Of a stretch of DNA of 64,000 nt, positions 37,401-44,621 are shown piece after piece. Below the pieces are notes generated by a model, which saw only the letters and a list, made by a program, of their open reading frames with translations, did no database searches and was not told the origin of the DNA. The position numbers and the translations under genes are program-made. Origin of the DNA: Prevotella sp. (lineage in GTDB: Bacteria > Bacteroidota > Bacteroidia > Bacteroidales > Dysgonomonadaceae); the NCBI GenBank assembly GCA_031271965.1, contig JAISUS010000028.1, positions 434,001 through 498,000 on the forward strand, read 5' to 3'. Numbering within the stretch: position 1 is the stretch's first letter; every line of letters begins with the position of its first letter.

Positions 37401-38763
37401 GTATCCATGCTTCATAATCCTGTTTTTTTATCAGTTCCGGATTGCCGTTTTTAAGATAATCATCGAAAGCTCCTTCTGCATAAGTGCTCAAAACAGAGCC
37501 CTGTGTCATCAGGAGACTTTCAAATTCTTTCTCAGTTGCCGGAAGATTGTCGACTTTATATCCCTCAGCCTTCAACCGTTTCAATAGATTATAGAGAGAC
37601 GGAACAGTTTCCAACCCTTGGGCTGCTAATGTTTCCTGTCCTGCCCCTTTAAAATAATATATGGCAACTTTCTTATCCGCATTTTTTTTGTGTTTGAGAG
37701 CGATCAGATTATTTACGATTGCTGTGAAATTTTTAAGCCTGTCGGAAATTGTTTTGAACACATACAAACCATCATTGTTCTTTTCCTGAGCAACTAGCGA
37801 GTATGGATAAATTGAACCGTCCAGCTCAGGCATAACCAGGCTTTGTCCCATAAATCCTCCAAACATCCCCATCGGGTCTTTCATCCAGTCTTCTTTCAGT
37901 TGAAGAATAGTAAGAGGTGTAAAAATAGGGATGTTATGCATCTTCAACCAATCGACGGCTGCATCAGCCTGTCCCATCAGAAGACGCCCATGCGGGAAAT
38001 AAACAACAGCAGACGGATTTATCTGTTCCAGAAATTCAATACGTTTTGTCATCGAAGAAATAGGATATACATTCAGACCTGAGCTTTGCAAAGATACAAT
38101 AAGGCTATCCAGATGTTCTTTATTTCCACTGAAAGGATCGTGTATACCTGCTATGATAGCAACTTTGCCAGCTCCTTCTTTATAAATACCTTGCTTCTTT
38201 AGATATGCTTCATATTCCTTTACATCTGTGAGAGCGACATTTTCATCGAGATGGAAGAAAGCATCTGCAACACTCTCTATCACAGGTTGTGCACCTGTGA
38301 CAAAAAAGGTCTTTTTGTCTATATTTTGGCGTATATAGCGCGCCATATTTTGATAATTAGGCTTATTTGCATTTTCAAGATACCCTGATATCTGCTTAAG
38401 ATTTATACTATCCAGATTACAAATATTATTTTCCGGGTTAGTAACGGCAAATATATAAACCGGTGTTCCTTTATCCGCTGCCGACTGTATTTGATTCCTT
38501 TGCTCCTCAGATACTTTTAGCCCCATTCCGAAGCCTAAAACAAAATCATAACCTGTCAACTTATCTAGTTCGTCAACTGAGACAACGTCGTACTTTATAA
38601 ATTTGTCCTCATTGGATAAGGATATATTCGACACCTGAAAAGGCTGGAAATTGAGAAGGGCTATCCTTGTCGGAGAGGCAGTTTTCTGCCATGCAACCCA
38701 GCCTGCTATGATAACCAGCAGAGCGGATAAGGCAATTAATATGTATTTCTTTTTTGATTTCAT
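34486..38763 (-). CDS. membrane-anchored CobN-family chelatase-like protein (HmuS-like)
   Basis: 1425 residues. N-terminal signal anchor about 7-25 and a C-terminal helix about 1393-1415 followed by KKKRRNND, so the huge domain faces the periplasm. CobN/Mg-chelatase H-subunit motifs are clear: HFGTHGSLEFTPQKQVAL (His545 onwards), GNIGESMMAKRRSY, PTGHNLYSVNA, VSYTFWSSEFIESEGTTIAQ and LGRPRIDVVVQTSGQFRD. A Pro/Lys-rich linker of ~90 residues (about 795-885) interrupts it. The operon context (TonB receptor, ExbB, DUF2149) fits HmuS, proposed to remove iron from haem in anaerobic Bacteroidota, rather than cytosolic CobN, which inserts cobalt with AAA+ partners absent here. Cobalt or another tetrapyrrole substrate cannot be excluded given the cobalamin genes nearby. 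Confidence 0.85.
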   Translation of the reverse strand: MKSKKKYILIALSALLVIIAGWVAWQKTASPTRIALLNFQPFQVSNISLSNEDKFIKYDVVSVDELDKLTGYDFVLGFGMGLKVSEEQRNQIQSAADKGTPVYIFAVTNPENNICNLDSINLKQISGYLENANKPNYQNMARYIRQNIDKKTFFVTGAQPVIESVADAFFHLDENVALTDVKEYEAYLKKQGIYKEGAGKVAIIAGIHDPFSGNKEHLDSLIVSLQSSGLNVYPISSMTKRIEFLEQINPSAVVYFPHGRLLMGQADAAVDWLKMHNIPIFTPLTILQLKEDWMKDPMGMFGGFMGQSLVMPELDGSIYPYSLVAQEKNNDGLYVFKTISDRLKNFTAIVNNLIALKHKKNADKKVAIYYFKGAGQETLAAQGLETVPSLYNLLKRLKAEGYKVDNLPATEKEFESLLMTQGSVLSTYAEGAFDDYLKNGNPELIKKQDYEAWIHQSLSPELYKEVTDTYGEAPGAYMSMMKNNEAYLAIARIQLGNIVLLPQPMAALGDDGFAIVHGAKSPPPHTYIGSYLWTQYRFKADALIHFGTHGSLEFTPQKQVALGSNDWPDRLVGTVPHFYYYTIGNIGESMMAKRRSYATTISYLTPAFMESNTRSQFKTLQDKIREYYKTEESKQSQASLQVKKIAVEMGVHRDLRLDSILTKPYTTEDIERIENYAEEIANEKMNGQLYTLGIPYTVEKIKSTVLAMSADPIAYSLAALDKQRGTVSEKQLKNKVFFTQHYLNPAKSLVNQVLNGKVVNNELICNIANIKESDLEKSKEILSPPKRGMAAAMAVMNNTSSGAQPKVPSSGGHPSWIPKTGKRPENTKMEEGAKPTKVDPAAMGKPSVKGGKPEMPKAPEYTKAQKEEARAIVEIERTINNIVNYKKALEDSPEQEFKSILNALAGGYIPPSSGGDAVANPTAVPTGHNLYSVNAETTPSELAWDRGVSLVNTTLEQYKKQHGEYPRKVSYTFWSSEFIESEGTTIAQVLYMLGVEPVRDTYGRVSDLRLIPVETLGRPRIDVVVQTSGQFRDLAASRLMLISKAVEMAAMAKDEKYENLVHQSTVEIERQLVEQGISPKDARTMSTQRIFGGINGMYGTGIQEMITGSDKWESEKEIADTYINNMGAAYGNDKNWGEFQAGLLRTVLHNTDVVVQPRQNNTWGALSLDHVYEFMGGMNLAIRNVTGKDPDAYFADYRNRNNAKMQDLKEAIGVESRTTVLNPVYVKEVMKGGAASASQITEVVTNTFGWNVAKPDVIDNELWDQLYDMYVKDSQNLGTKDFFKQANPEALQEITAIMLETARKGMWKATDVQLTDIASLHTSLVKEFGSSGTGFAGGNAKLQDFISKKVSAEDARVYNQQIRQMKTAAPLSDVAQNGMVLKKDQIRTTPEESKTSLNGLIIVGVVLVAFFVLLFILKKKRRNND

Positions 38764-38836
38764 TGGAATTATTAATTATTGGTTGTTTTAATAACTTTTT
38801 TCTTATAGCATCTTCTACTAATAAAGTCAGATTTTT

Positions 38837-40159
38837 CTAGTTAGTCAGTTTATATAGCCTGACTGGCCTGTACTTGTTTTTCAGAACGATTTCCTTAACT
38901 ATTGCACCATCTCTGTTTATTGAATATATCCCATTGATCTTTTCCGTATTGCTGTTGGGCACACAGATATAAAGTTTATCGTCTACAATACTAAATACAT
39001 TCATTCGCGCAGACGGATTGGATGCCGGAATGTCTAACTTGCGGATAGACATATTCTGGGGGTTTAATTCATAATATTCCATTTCTATTTTGCTTCCTTC
39101 CGAATCGCTATCCGAGAAAGTATATTTGATAGTGGATATATGCAGGTATATTTTATTGTTATAGCTGATAATAGACTGAGCAATACGTCCCTTTCCAAAA
39201 TATTTATCTACGTTAAATTCCCATGTTTTATCAAAATCTGTTTCTCCGCTTTGTATCCTGAATATTTTAGATTCGGTAGGTGTGCCAAACTGGTTCCATC
39301 CCCATGAACAGAAATACATATCTCCGGATTCGTCTTTGGTAGTAGGATTATTTTCCGAAACAAAGAAGCCTACTGTACGGGTATTGGGGTAACTGATGAT
39401 TTTCTCCACTTTTTTTGTTTCTATATCTATTACAGCCAAATAGAAATTCGTTTCACTATCCGCTATAATATTAAATCCCACTGTTTCCAGAAAAACTATA
39501 CTCACATATAACTTTCCCTCTTTTTCGTCCAATACCAATGAACCCGTGCGCACCATATTATTACCGCTTTCATCGAGCCACTTAGCATCGGGACGAAAGT
39601 TCATTATCGCTTCCTTCAGATCGATTGACCCGGTAGTATTCATCGTATATGGATTAAACATATAGACACTTTGCGGAGACAAGCCTTCGTTATAATAAAA
39701 CCCGAGGTTACGGTCGACAATACATAGTTTACGGGATGGGAACAGGTTATTTTTTCTCAGATTGAGGCTTTCATCTATAAATACCCGATTACTCATATTG
39801 AGACTTAAGCGATATATACCGGGTGTAGACGACATTCCTTTTTTATCCTTTGCCATAGCAAAGAAATATTTACCGATAGATTGATGCCCGGCCGATGTAG
39901 ACGGGTCTGAATTTGTAAACAAAGATTCTTCCGACAATAATTCGTATGGCTCCGTATTGTTCTTCACCTCGTTCATTTCGAATGTAAAAAAACGTGTTAT
40001 ATCCGAATTGGATGCCTCCTCTACAGCCAGGACATAATTGTTAGACATGAAGTCCAGACGGGGTGTATTATCATTTTCAAGGTTCTCAACTTCGCACGAT
40101 TGTATAAAGAACGGACAGAGAATAATAAAACATAAATATTTGAAAGTTTTCATAATCAA
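38837..40159 (-). CDS. DUF4374 beta-propeller lipoprotein (XusB-like)
   Basis: 440 residues. Lipoprotein signal ending in FIQSC; the body reads as repeated four-stranded blades with motifs such as YRLSLNMSNRVFIDESLNLR, LAVIDIETKKVEKIISYP and GIYSINRDGAIVKEIVL. DUF4374 proteins of Bacteroidota are surface lipoproteins; the best known, XusB, binds iron-loaded xenosiderophores and hands them to the receptor XusA. Here it starts 2 bases after the TonB receptor stop, so it is very likely its surface partner. Its presence inside an hmu-like operon suggests that the ligand is a metal chelate or tetrapyrrole. The identity of the ligand is inference. Confidence 0.8.
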   Translation of the reverse strand: MIMKTFKYLCFIILCPFFIQSCEVENLENDNTPRLDFMSNNYVLAVEEASNSDITRFFTFEMNEVKNNTEPYELLSEESLFTNSDPSTSAGHQSIGKYFFAMAKDKKGMSSTPGIYRLSLNMSNRVFIDESLNLRKNNLFPSRKLCIVDRNLGFYYNEGLSPQSVYMFNPYTMNTTGSIDLKEAIMNFRPDAKWLDESGNNMVRTGSLVLDEKEGKLYVSIVFLETVGFNIIADSETNFYLAVIDIETKKVEKIISYPNTRTVGFFVSENNPTTKDESGDMYFCSWGWNQFGTPTESKIFRIQSGETDFDKTWEFNVDKYFGKGRIAQSIISYNNKIYLHISTIKYTFSDSDSEGSKIEMEYYELNPQNMSIRKLDIPASNPSARMNVFSIVDDKLYICVPNSNTEKINGIYSINRDGAIVKEIVLKNKYRPVRLYKLTN

Positions 40160-40161
40160 TT

Positions 40162-42573
40162 CTATTTGAAGAGATAAACTGCTTTAGCCCAGAAACTGCG
40201 TCCGGGATTCTGCATCTTGAAATTATTATAGATATCCTTATCGAAAATATTACGAACTTCAAATCCCAGCGTCAGCCGGCTTTCCTTATATGTCTTCATA
40301 TCGAATGAAGCTCCCGCTGTATGAAGTTGCTGTTGGGGTATAACACGATCCGTAGAAATTTTCGATTTGCCAAAAAGACCTAAAAAACCATCAGGTTCAT
40401 ACTGTTTTTCTATATAATCCAGATAGTATTGATGCACATATGAATAGTTCCAGTAAGTACGAAGTATATTATTCTTGCCTAATACATTATTGAAAGTATA
40501 TTCTACTCCCAGATTTCCATAATAGAAAGGCGTGTTGCTGATACGGGCATCTTTAAAATGCACATCATTTGCATTTTCATCGAGCGATCCATTGTATCTG
40601 AATTCGTTATAAGTAAGATTCCCCATCAGTTTGAGCTTATCGAAAAAGGTATAATATCCATCGAGTTCAATGCCATATCCTTTTACTTTTTCCAGATTGA
40701 GGAACAGCCCCTGATATTGGTTGATTTCCTTGAGCTTTATCAGGTCTGTTGTATTCCTGAAATAAGTATTTATCTCAAAATTATATTTGGACGGTTTATG
40801 CAACTTTATTCCCAAATTGAAATTATTACTTTTCTCAGGTGATAAATCGAGATTGGAAATGATAAAGGTATTATCCCCGAAAATTTCCATCTGGTCGGGT
40901 AACCGGTAGGTATTTTCATATGATGCGCGTATCAAAAGATTATTGCGTATATTATATTTCGCTGCCAGAGAGAAACTAAGTCCTTGTTTAGAGATAGATC
41001 TGTCTTCGTTTACCAATTCGGATGAACTATATACCGATTCTTTACCTTTAGTCTGATAGAACAAGGACTTCATTTGCACAATCGTATTTAACTTATTATC
41101 AAATAATCCGGCATTATACCCTACTCCTACGATCAGACGATTATATGTAATGCGTTTTTTCTCTAAAGGATTGACTTCGTCATCTTTCTTGTTGATAAAA
41201 TAATTATCGACTATATTAGTTGTAAGAATATGGGACGGGGTGATATGGTAAGATAATAATCCTCGGTATATTATATTCTGATAATCGGATTCGAGACCGT
41301 TTTTCCCCGGAGCAGAAGTATAAACACTGCCTATCTCTGAAGCAGAAGTAGAAGAGTGCGCCACCCCCTTCCAATCATAGTATGTATTCTTCAGCGTATC
41401 TACAAACAGGTTGTCGATCTTGCTGTAAACAAGAAAGTGTGTTGTATTCAACCGGTTGTCCATAAATGATTTCCGGTAAGTAACAGAAGGTATGGCTACA
41501 GCTTTTTCGGTACGATAAACCGCACCGAAGGCCCTGTCACGGGTGGTAAAGTCGTTCTGCATATCCTGATGTAAGGCAAAGCTAGTTAATCTGAACTGCA
41601 AAAGGTCAGCCCATGAGAGATTATCAAAGTTTACATACCCTTCTACAAAATATTGCTTAAATTTATTATGGAATAAACGAGCTTCTATGTATGTATTACG
41701 TCCAGTTTCTTCTTCATAATAAAGGAGATTTTTCACCTTGTAGTCGTTATCAGAATAGTTTCCAAAGGCATACAAGCCTACTGATATATTCCTGTTCAGC
41801 CTCCTGAATCCATTAATAGTGGCAATGTTGGTGTTGAATGACCCTCTTTCGAACGAAACTTGAATTTCCGAATCATATAATCTACGGCTTACCAGATTTA
41901 TAGCTCCACCCAAAGCATCTACCCCGATTTCTGTGGGTAAAATACCTTTATAAACTTCCATACGTTCAACAGAATTGACCGGAATTTTGGTTATACCAAA
42001 ACTTGAACCAAGATAATCCAAGGGAATACCGTCTCGCATCAGCTTGATAGACCTTCCGCTAAAACCATTTATAATCACTTCATTACTTGCGCCTAATGCA
42101 CCCGTATTACGCAAACGTACTCCCGGGCTTGCATTTAGCAAATTCTGAATATTCGTAGCCTTTTCGTGAAAATGAGTTACATCGATCACTTCCGCTTTGA
42201 TCGGATTCAATCTGAGTTCATCAATCTTTCTGCTAGCGCTTATAGTTACTTCTTTAAGTTCTATGGCCGATGTCTTTATATGGAAATCCAGAGTATCTAT
42301 AGAAGCTTTGAGGTCGATAGACTTAACTTCAACATAGCCATCCTGATGTAACGCATAAAGAATATAAGTCCCTGACGGTAAATTGTTGATTGTATACCTG
42401 CCTTCAACATCAGTAAAAGCCCGCGTATCCAATTCTTCAATTATTACTTCTACATTTTTTCGAACTGCATCGTCAACGTACACATGTCCGGCAATAGTAT
42501 GCTTCTTATTTTGAGAATAAGATTGGTATGGACAAAGAGCTACAATTAATATACAAATTAGTATATATTTCAT
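40162..42573 (-). CDS. TonB-dependent receptor of the hmu-like operon (HmuR-like)
   Basis: 803 residues. Signal peptide about 1-20; carboxypeptidase-like domain about 24-105 (IAGHVYVDDAVRKNVEVIIE); plug about 115-225 including NEVIINGFSGRSIKLMRDGI and VERMEVYKGILPTEIG; barrel to the C-terminal strand ending in FWAKAVYLFK. It is an outer-membrane importer. Plug and barrel resemble the BtuB/HmuR type rather than the SusC type. I did not see a secure HmuR-specific haem ligand motif, so haem is inferred from the downstream CobN-like, ExbB and DUF2149 genes. A terminator-like hairpin lies between it and the upstream lipoprotein gene. Confidence 0.88.
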   Translation of the reverse strand: MKYILICILIVALCPYQSYSQNKKHTIAGHVYVDDAVRKNVEVIIEELDTRAFTDVEGRYTINNLPSGTYILYALHQDGYVEVKSIDLKASIDTLDFHIKTSAIELKEVTISASRKIDELRLNPIKAEVIDVTHFHEKATNIQNLLNASPGVRLRNTGALGASNEVIINGFSGRSIKLMRDGIPLDYLGSSFGITKIPVNSVERMEVYKGILPTEIGVDALGGAINLVSRRLYDSEIQVSFERGSFNTNIATINGFRRLNRNISVGLYAFGNYSDNDYKVKNLLYYEEETGRNTYIEARLFHNKFKQYFVEGYVNFDNLSWADLLQFRLTSFALHQDMQNDFTTRDRAFGAVYRTEKAVAIPSVTYRKSFMDNRLNTTHFLVYSKIDNLFVDTLKNTYYDWKGVAHSSTSASEIGSVYTSAPGKNGLESDYQNIIYRGLLSYHITPSHILTTNIVDNYFINKKDDEVNPLEKKRITYNRLIVGVGYNAGLFDNKLNTIVQMKSLFYQTKGKESVYSSSELVNEDRSISKQGLSFSLAAKYNIRNNLLIRASYENTYRLPDQMEIFGDNTFIISNLDLSPEKSNNFNLGIKLHKPSKYNFEINTYFRNTTDLIKLKEINQYQGLFLNLEKVKGYGIELDGYYTFFDKLKLMGNLTYNEFRYNGSLDENANDVHFKDARISNTPFYYGNLGVEYTFNNVLGKNNILRTYWNYSYVHQYYLDYIEKQYEPDGFLGLFGKSKISTDRVIPQQQLHTAGASFDMKTYKESRLTLGFEVRNIFDKDIYNNFKMQNPGRSFWAKAVYLFK

Positions 42574-42593
42574 TTTGTTTAAATAAGGGAAAT

Positions 42594-42625
42594 AAAAGAA
42601 GGAGTTTTAATGTACTCCTTCTTTT
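42594..42625 (-). terminator. hairpin terminator or attenuator between lipoprotein gene and receptor gene
   Basis: A perfect 12-bp stem (AAAAGAAGGAGT with ACTCCTTCTTTT) encloses an 8-base loop. On the minus strand it is followed by ATTTCCCTTATTT. It starts 23 bases after the lipoprotein stop and would make that gene the most abundant product of the operon, or separate the two units. Confidence 0.7.
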
Positions 42626-42647
42626 TATGATTTAGATAAAACCTATC

Positions 42648-43817
42648 TTATTTAAAAATCGTATAGTTATCTTTCTTTACAGCAGTGCTTGTGTCCTTTA
42701 CATCATCAGCAGAGACAGAAGCGAATTCCCTTTTGAACAGACCTGTATCCACTGCACTAAGATCAACTTTAGCTTCACTAGCTTCACCCGGATAGCTAAT
42801 TATTTCATGTACGTCCAATACAAGATATTTGACATCATCATCAGTGCTATATGTCGCTTTCCATAGATATTTCTGAGGTGGAATACCAAACCCTGCACTC
42901 CCTGCTTTTTCAAAGCTAAAAATATTGTTTTCATTATCATACGCCCATGCAACTTTCTTGGTTGTCACTATTCCCAAAGGATATGAGTATCGGATTTCCA
43001 ACGAATCTGCTTTAAAAAAGTTGAAAGTAACCAGTTTGGTAAATTCATATTTGTCACCGACAGGGGAAGTAACCATTCCCGGATCAAAGATTTTCGATCC
43101 GCTTTTTAGCATCCAGGATGTTCCTACAAGGTTTTCTTTTGTTACAACAGTAGGATCGGCCTGTTCCGGCAGTTTAAATTCTGCCCCGTTCAATTTCAGG
43201 CTGGGTGATACTTCTGTATCGATTTCCCCACTGGTCTCCACTAAAGTAAATGTCGCTGTTGCCGCTACTTTAGGACGAGTCATTGGATTTGAAGATTCAT
43301 CCATTCTATCCTGATCGATACTTACTAATGTTGTGGTGAATATAAGCACACGTTTGCCATCTAGGGTAGTTTCTTCTAAAGAGGAGGTTTTAGACATTGA
43401 AAAGTCGTACGGAGGCATCTGGCTATTAAACTGAATTACCTCAAAAGCTTTTCCGTCCTCAGTCTGATTCCAGACCCAATATACTTTTCCCGAACCTCCA
43501 TACGAACTGCCTGTTACTAATTTAAATATTTTTCCCGACTTTTGTGTCTGGGAGTCGGTATAATCTTCCTTCGTAAATTCAACACCCGAAGCACTTTCGA
43601 ACATATAAGGAGCCCAGCCAAAAACATCCATCACATCAGTGAACGTTTCGCTTTTCCATGCTTTAACATTAGACTTGAAATTTATTTCTTTAATAATCCA
43701 TTTTCCTTCCAGTTTTATACTTTCGGCCGGTATTACCGGATTATCATCATCACTACTACAAGAATTCAAAAACAATATACTGCATAGCACAAGCAGTACA
43801 ACTTTAATATTTTTCAT
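42648..43817 (-). CDS. lipoprotein with two lipocalin-like domains, first gene of the hmu-like operon
   Basis: 389 residues. Lipoprotein signal ending in FLNSC followed by SSDDD. Two similar beta-rich domains are seen: about 32-205, opening with IKLEGKWIIKEINFKS, and about 225-389, opening with LVGTSWMLKSGSKIF; each starts with the L.G.W.(L/I)K pattern of lipocalin-like Bacteroidota lipoproteins. There is no HmuY-type sequence (HmuY is ~215 residues and has a different start), although hmuY normally occupies this place. A surface ligand-capture role in the same pathway is therefore inferred, not shown. The gene has a TACCTTTG box only 33 bases upstream and is followed by a strong hairpin. Confidence 0.6.
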   Translation of the reverse strand: MKNIKVVLLVLCSILFLNSCSSDDDNPVIPAESIKLEGKWIIKEINFKSNVKAWKSETFTDVMDVFGWAPYMFESASGVEFTKEDYTDSQTQKSGKIFKLVTGSSYGGSGKVYWVWNQTEDGKAFEVIQFNSQMPPYDFSMSKTSSLEETTLDGKRVLIFTTTLVSIDQDRMDESSNPMTRPKVAATATFTLVETSGEIDTEVSPSLKLNGAEFKLPEQADPTVVTKENLVGTSWMLKSGSKIFDPGMVTSPVGDKYEFTKLVTFNFFKADSLEIRYSYPLGIVTTKKVAWAYDNENNIFSFEKAGSAGFGIPPQKYLWKATYSTDDDVKYLVLDVHEIISYPGEASEAKVDLSAVDTGLFKREFASVSADDVKDTSTAVKKDNYTIFK

Positions 43818-43849
43818 ATGTTTATTGATTAATATAATTTAATGTTTTG

Positions 43850-43857
43850 CAAAGGTA
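43850..43857 (-). promoter_or_regulatory. -7 promoter box (TACCTTTG) of the hmu-like operon
   Basis: The minus strand reads TACCTTTG, identical to the box before the cobalamin riboswitch, 32 bases upstream of the lipoprotein ATG. The leader is thus too short to hold a riboswitch. Confidence 0.65.
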
Positions 43858-44205
43858 TTTGATGGATGAGTGGGTAACAATACCTAAAAATTAGGGTTTT
43901 TAAATAAGAAAATAATGATTTATAATTACTTTTATATAACTATAAAACAATCTATTATAAAAATACATCAAAAACAATGTCACATATGTTACAGTATATT
44001 ATTTTTAAGACCTAATATTGCATTTTATTAACATTTTCTATTCCTAATTCTCCATATGAAAATATGTACCTACCATCGGGTCATGTCTACGAGCATAGGA
44101 AATACCGATGTATCTGTATTTTCTAAATCAAGAAAATCTACATGTACGTTCGCTCAAATACTTAAATTATAATCAGATTATTCTTTTACCAATCTATTTT
44201 TTATC
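43858..44205. other. divergent control region between hmu-like and cobalamin operons
   Basis: About 350 AT-rich bases with no gene. It holds a near-perfect 16-bp palindrome at 43978-43993 (TGTCACATATGTTACA, two mismatched positions), of the CRP/FNR-like TGTnA...TnACA type, and a GATGTATCTGTATT-containing segment with no recognised role. No cobalamin riboswitch core was found on the minus strand. Confidence 0.4.
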
Positions 44206-44213
44206 TACCTTTG
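44206..44213 (+). promoter_or_regulatory. -7 promoter box (TACCTTTG) of the cobalamin operon
   Basis: TACCTTTG matches TAnnTTTG and places the transcript start near 44219, exactly at the first conserved bases of the riboswitch. Confidence 0.7.
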
Positions 44214-44219
44214 CCCATG

Positions 44220-44500
44220 ATTTTGGTGTCACTGTCTGTATTCCCGGATAGTGGTGAAAAGGGAATCAGGTGTAAATCCTGAACAGACCCGCTGCTGTAA
44301 GCTCTTCTCAGTTAACAGTTAACAGTCATCAGTTAACAATGTTGCTGAAAAGTCTTTGAACAATACCAAATACCACTGATTGACGGTAACCAGTCATCAG
44401 CTATCAGTCTACGTTTTTGTTGACTGTTAACTGCTCACTGTTAACTGAATATTGGGAAGGGCGTTCAAAGATAGAGTAAGTCAGAAGACCTGCCAGAACA
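44220..44500 (+). ncRNA. cobalamin riboswitch with an expanded variable stem
   Basis: Conserved elements appear in order: TTTTGGTGTCACTG at the 5' end, AAAGGGAATCAGGTGTAAATCC (44260-44279 region: the GGGAA and GGTGnnAAnnCC motifs), ACCCGCTGCTGTAAGC (44288-44302), and the 3' core AAGTCAGAAGACCTGCC (44478-44494). The stem GCTCTTC / GAAGGGC (44301-44307 with about 44456-44462) closes the variable arm. That arm is about 150 bases, much longer than usual, and is made of CAGTTAAC words and their reverse complements. It controls the CbiL-BtuFCD-CbiJD operon; adenosylcobalamin binding should lower expression. A small hairpin with T tract at 44543-44564 may be the switch's terminator. Confidence 0.92.
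44309..44447 (+). repeat. inverted array of CAGTTAAC units inside the riboswitch
   Basis: CAGTTAAC occurs at 44309, 44316 and 44330; its complement GTTAACTG at 44426 and 44440. The two arms can pair over about 20 bases. CAGTCATCAG also occurs twice (near 44323 and 44391). The block looks like a small inserted REP/MITE-type hairpin that lengthens a non-conserved riboswitch stem. Confidence 0.7.
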
Positions 44501-44542
44501 ATCGTTTATTAAGGCTCGCGGTATAGGCTTAAAACATCTTTT

Positions 44543-44564
44543 GGGGACTTCTGTTGTCCTTTTT
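44543..44564 (+). terminator. possible riboswitch expression-platform terminator
   Basis: GGAC / GTCC (44545-44548 with 44556-44559), extended by two G-U pairs, is followed by TTTTT. It lies between the aptamer and the first gene. The stem is short, so regulation by translation remains possible. Confidence 0.4.
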
Positions 44565-44621
44565 AGAAAACCTTTACTAAAAGCGTCATGTATCAACTTT
44601 ATTAAAAGATTGGTTTATAAG

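Noticed and set aside
34486-38763. Classical cytosolic cobaltochelatase subunit CobN of the late-cobalt pathway
   Set aside because: Membrane anchors at both ends, absence of the AAA+ chelatase partners, presence of CbiD/CbiG and an ExbB/DUF2149 pair all point to an HmuS-type protein instead.
44309-44447. CRISPR-like array of short repeats
   Set aside because: Units are only 8 bases, inverted rather than direct, without regular spacers, and lie within a cobalamin riboswitch.
44541-44621. 27-residue N-terminal extension of cbiL from a TTG codon
   Set aside because: It overlaps the possible riboswitch terminator, lacks similarity to the family, and the ATG at 44622 gives the normal methylase start MYHSVQFISLGPGDP.
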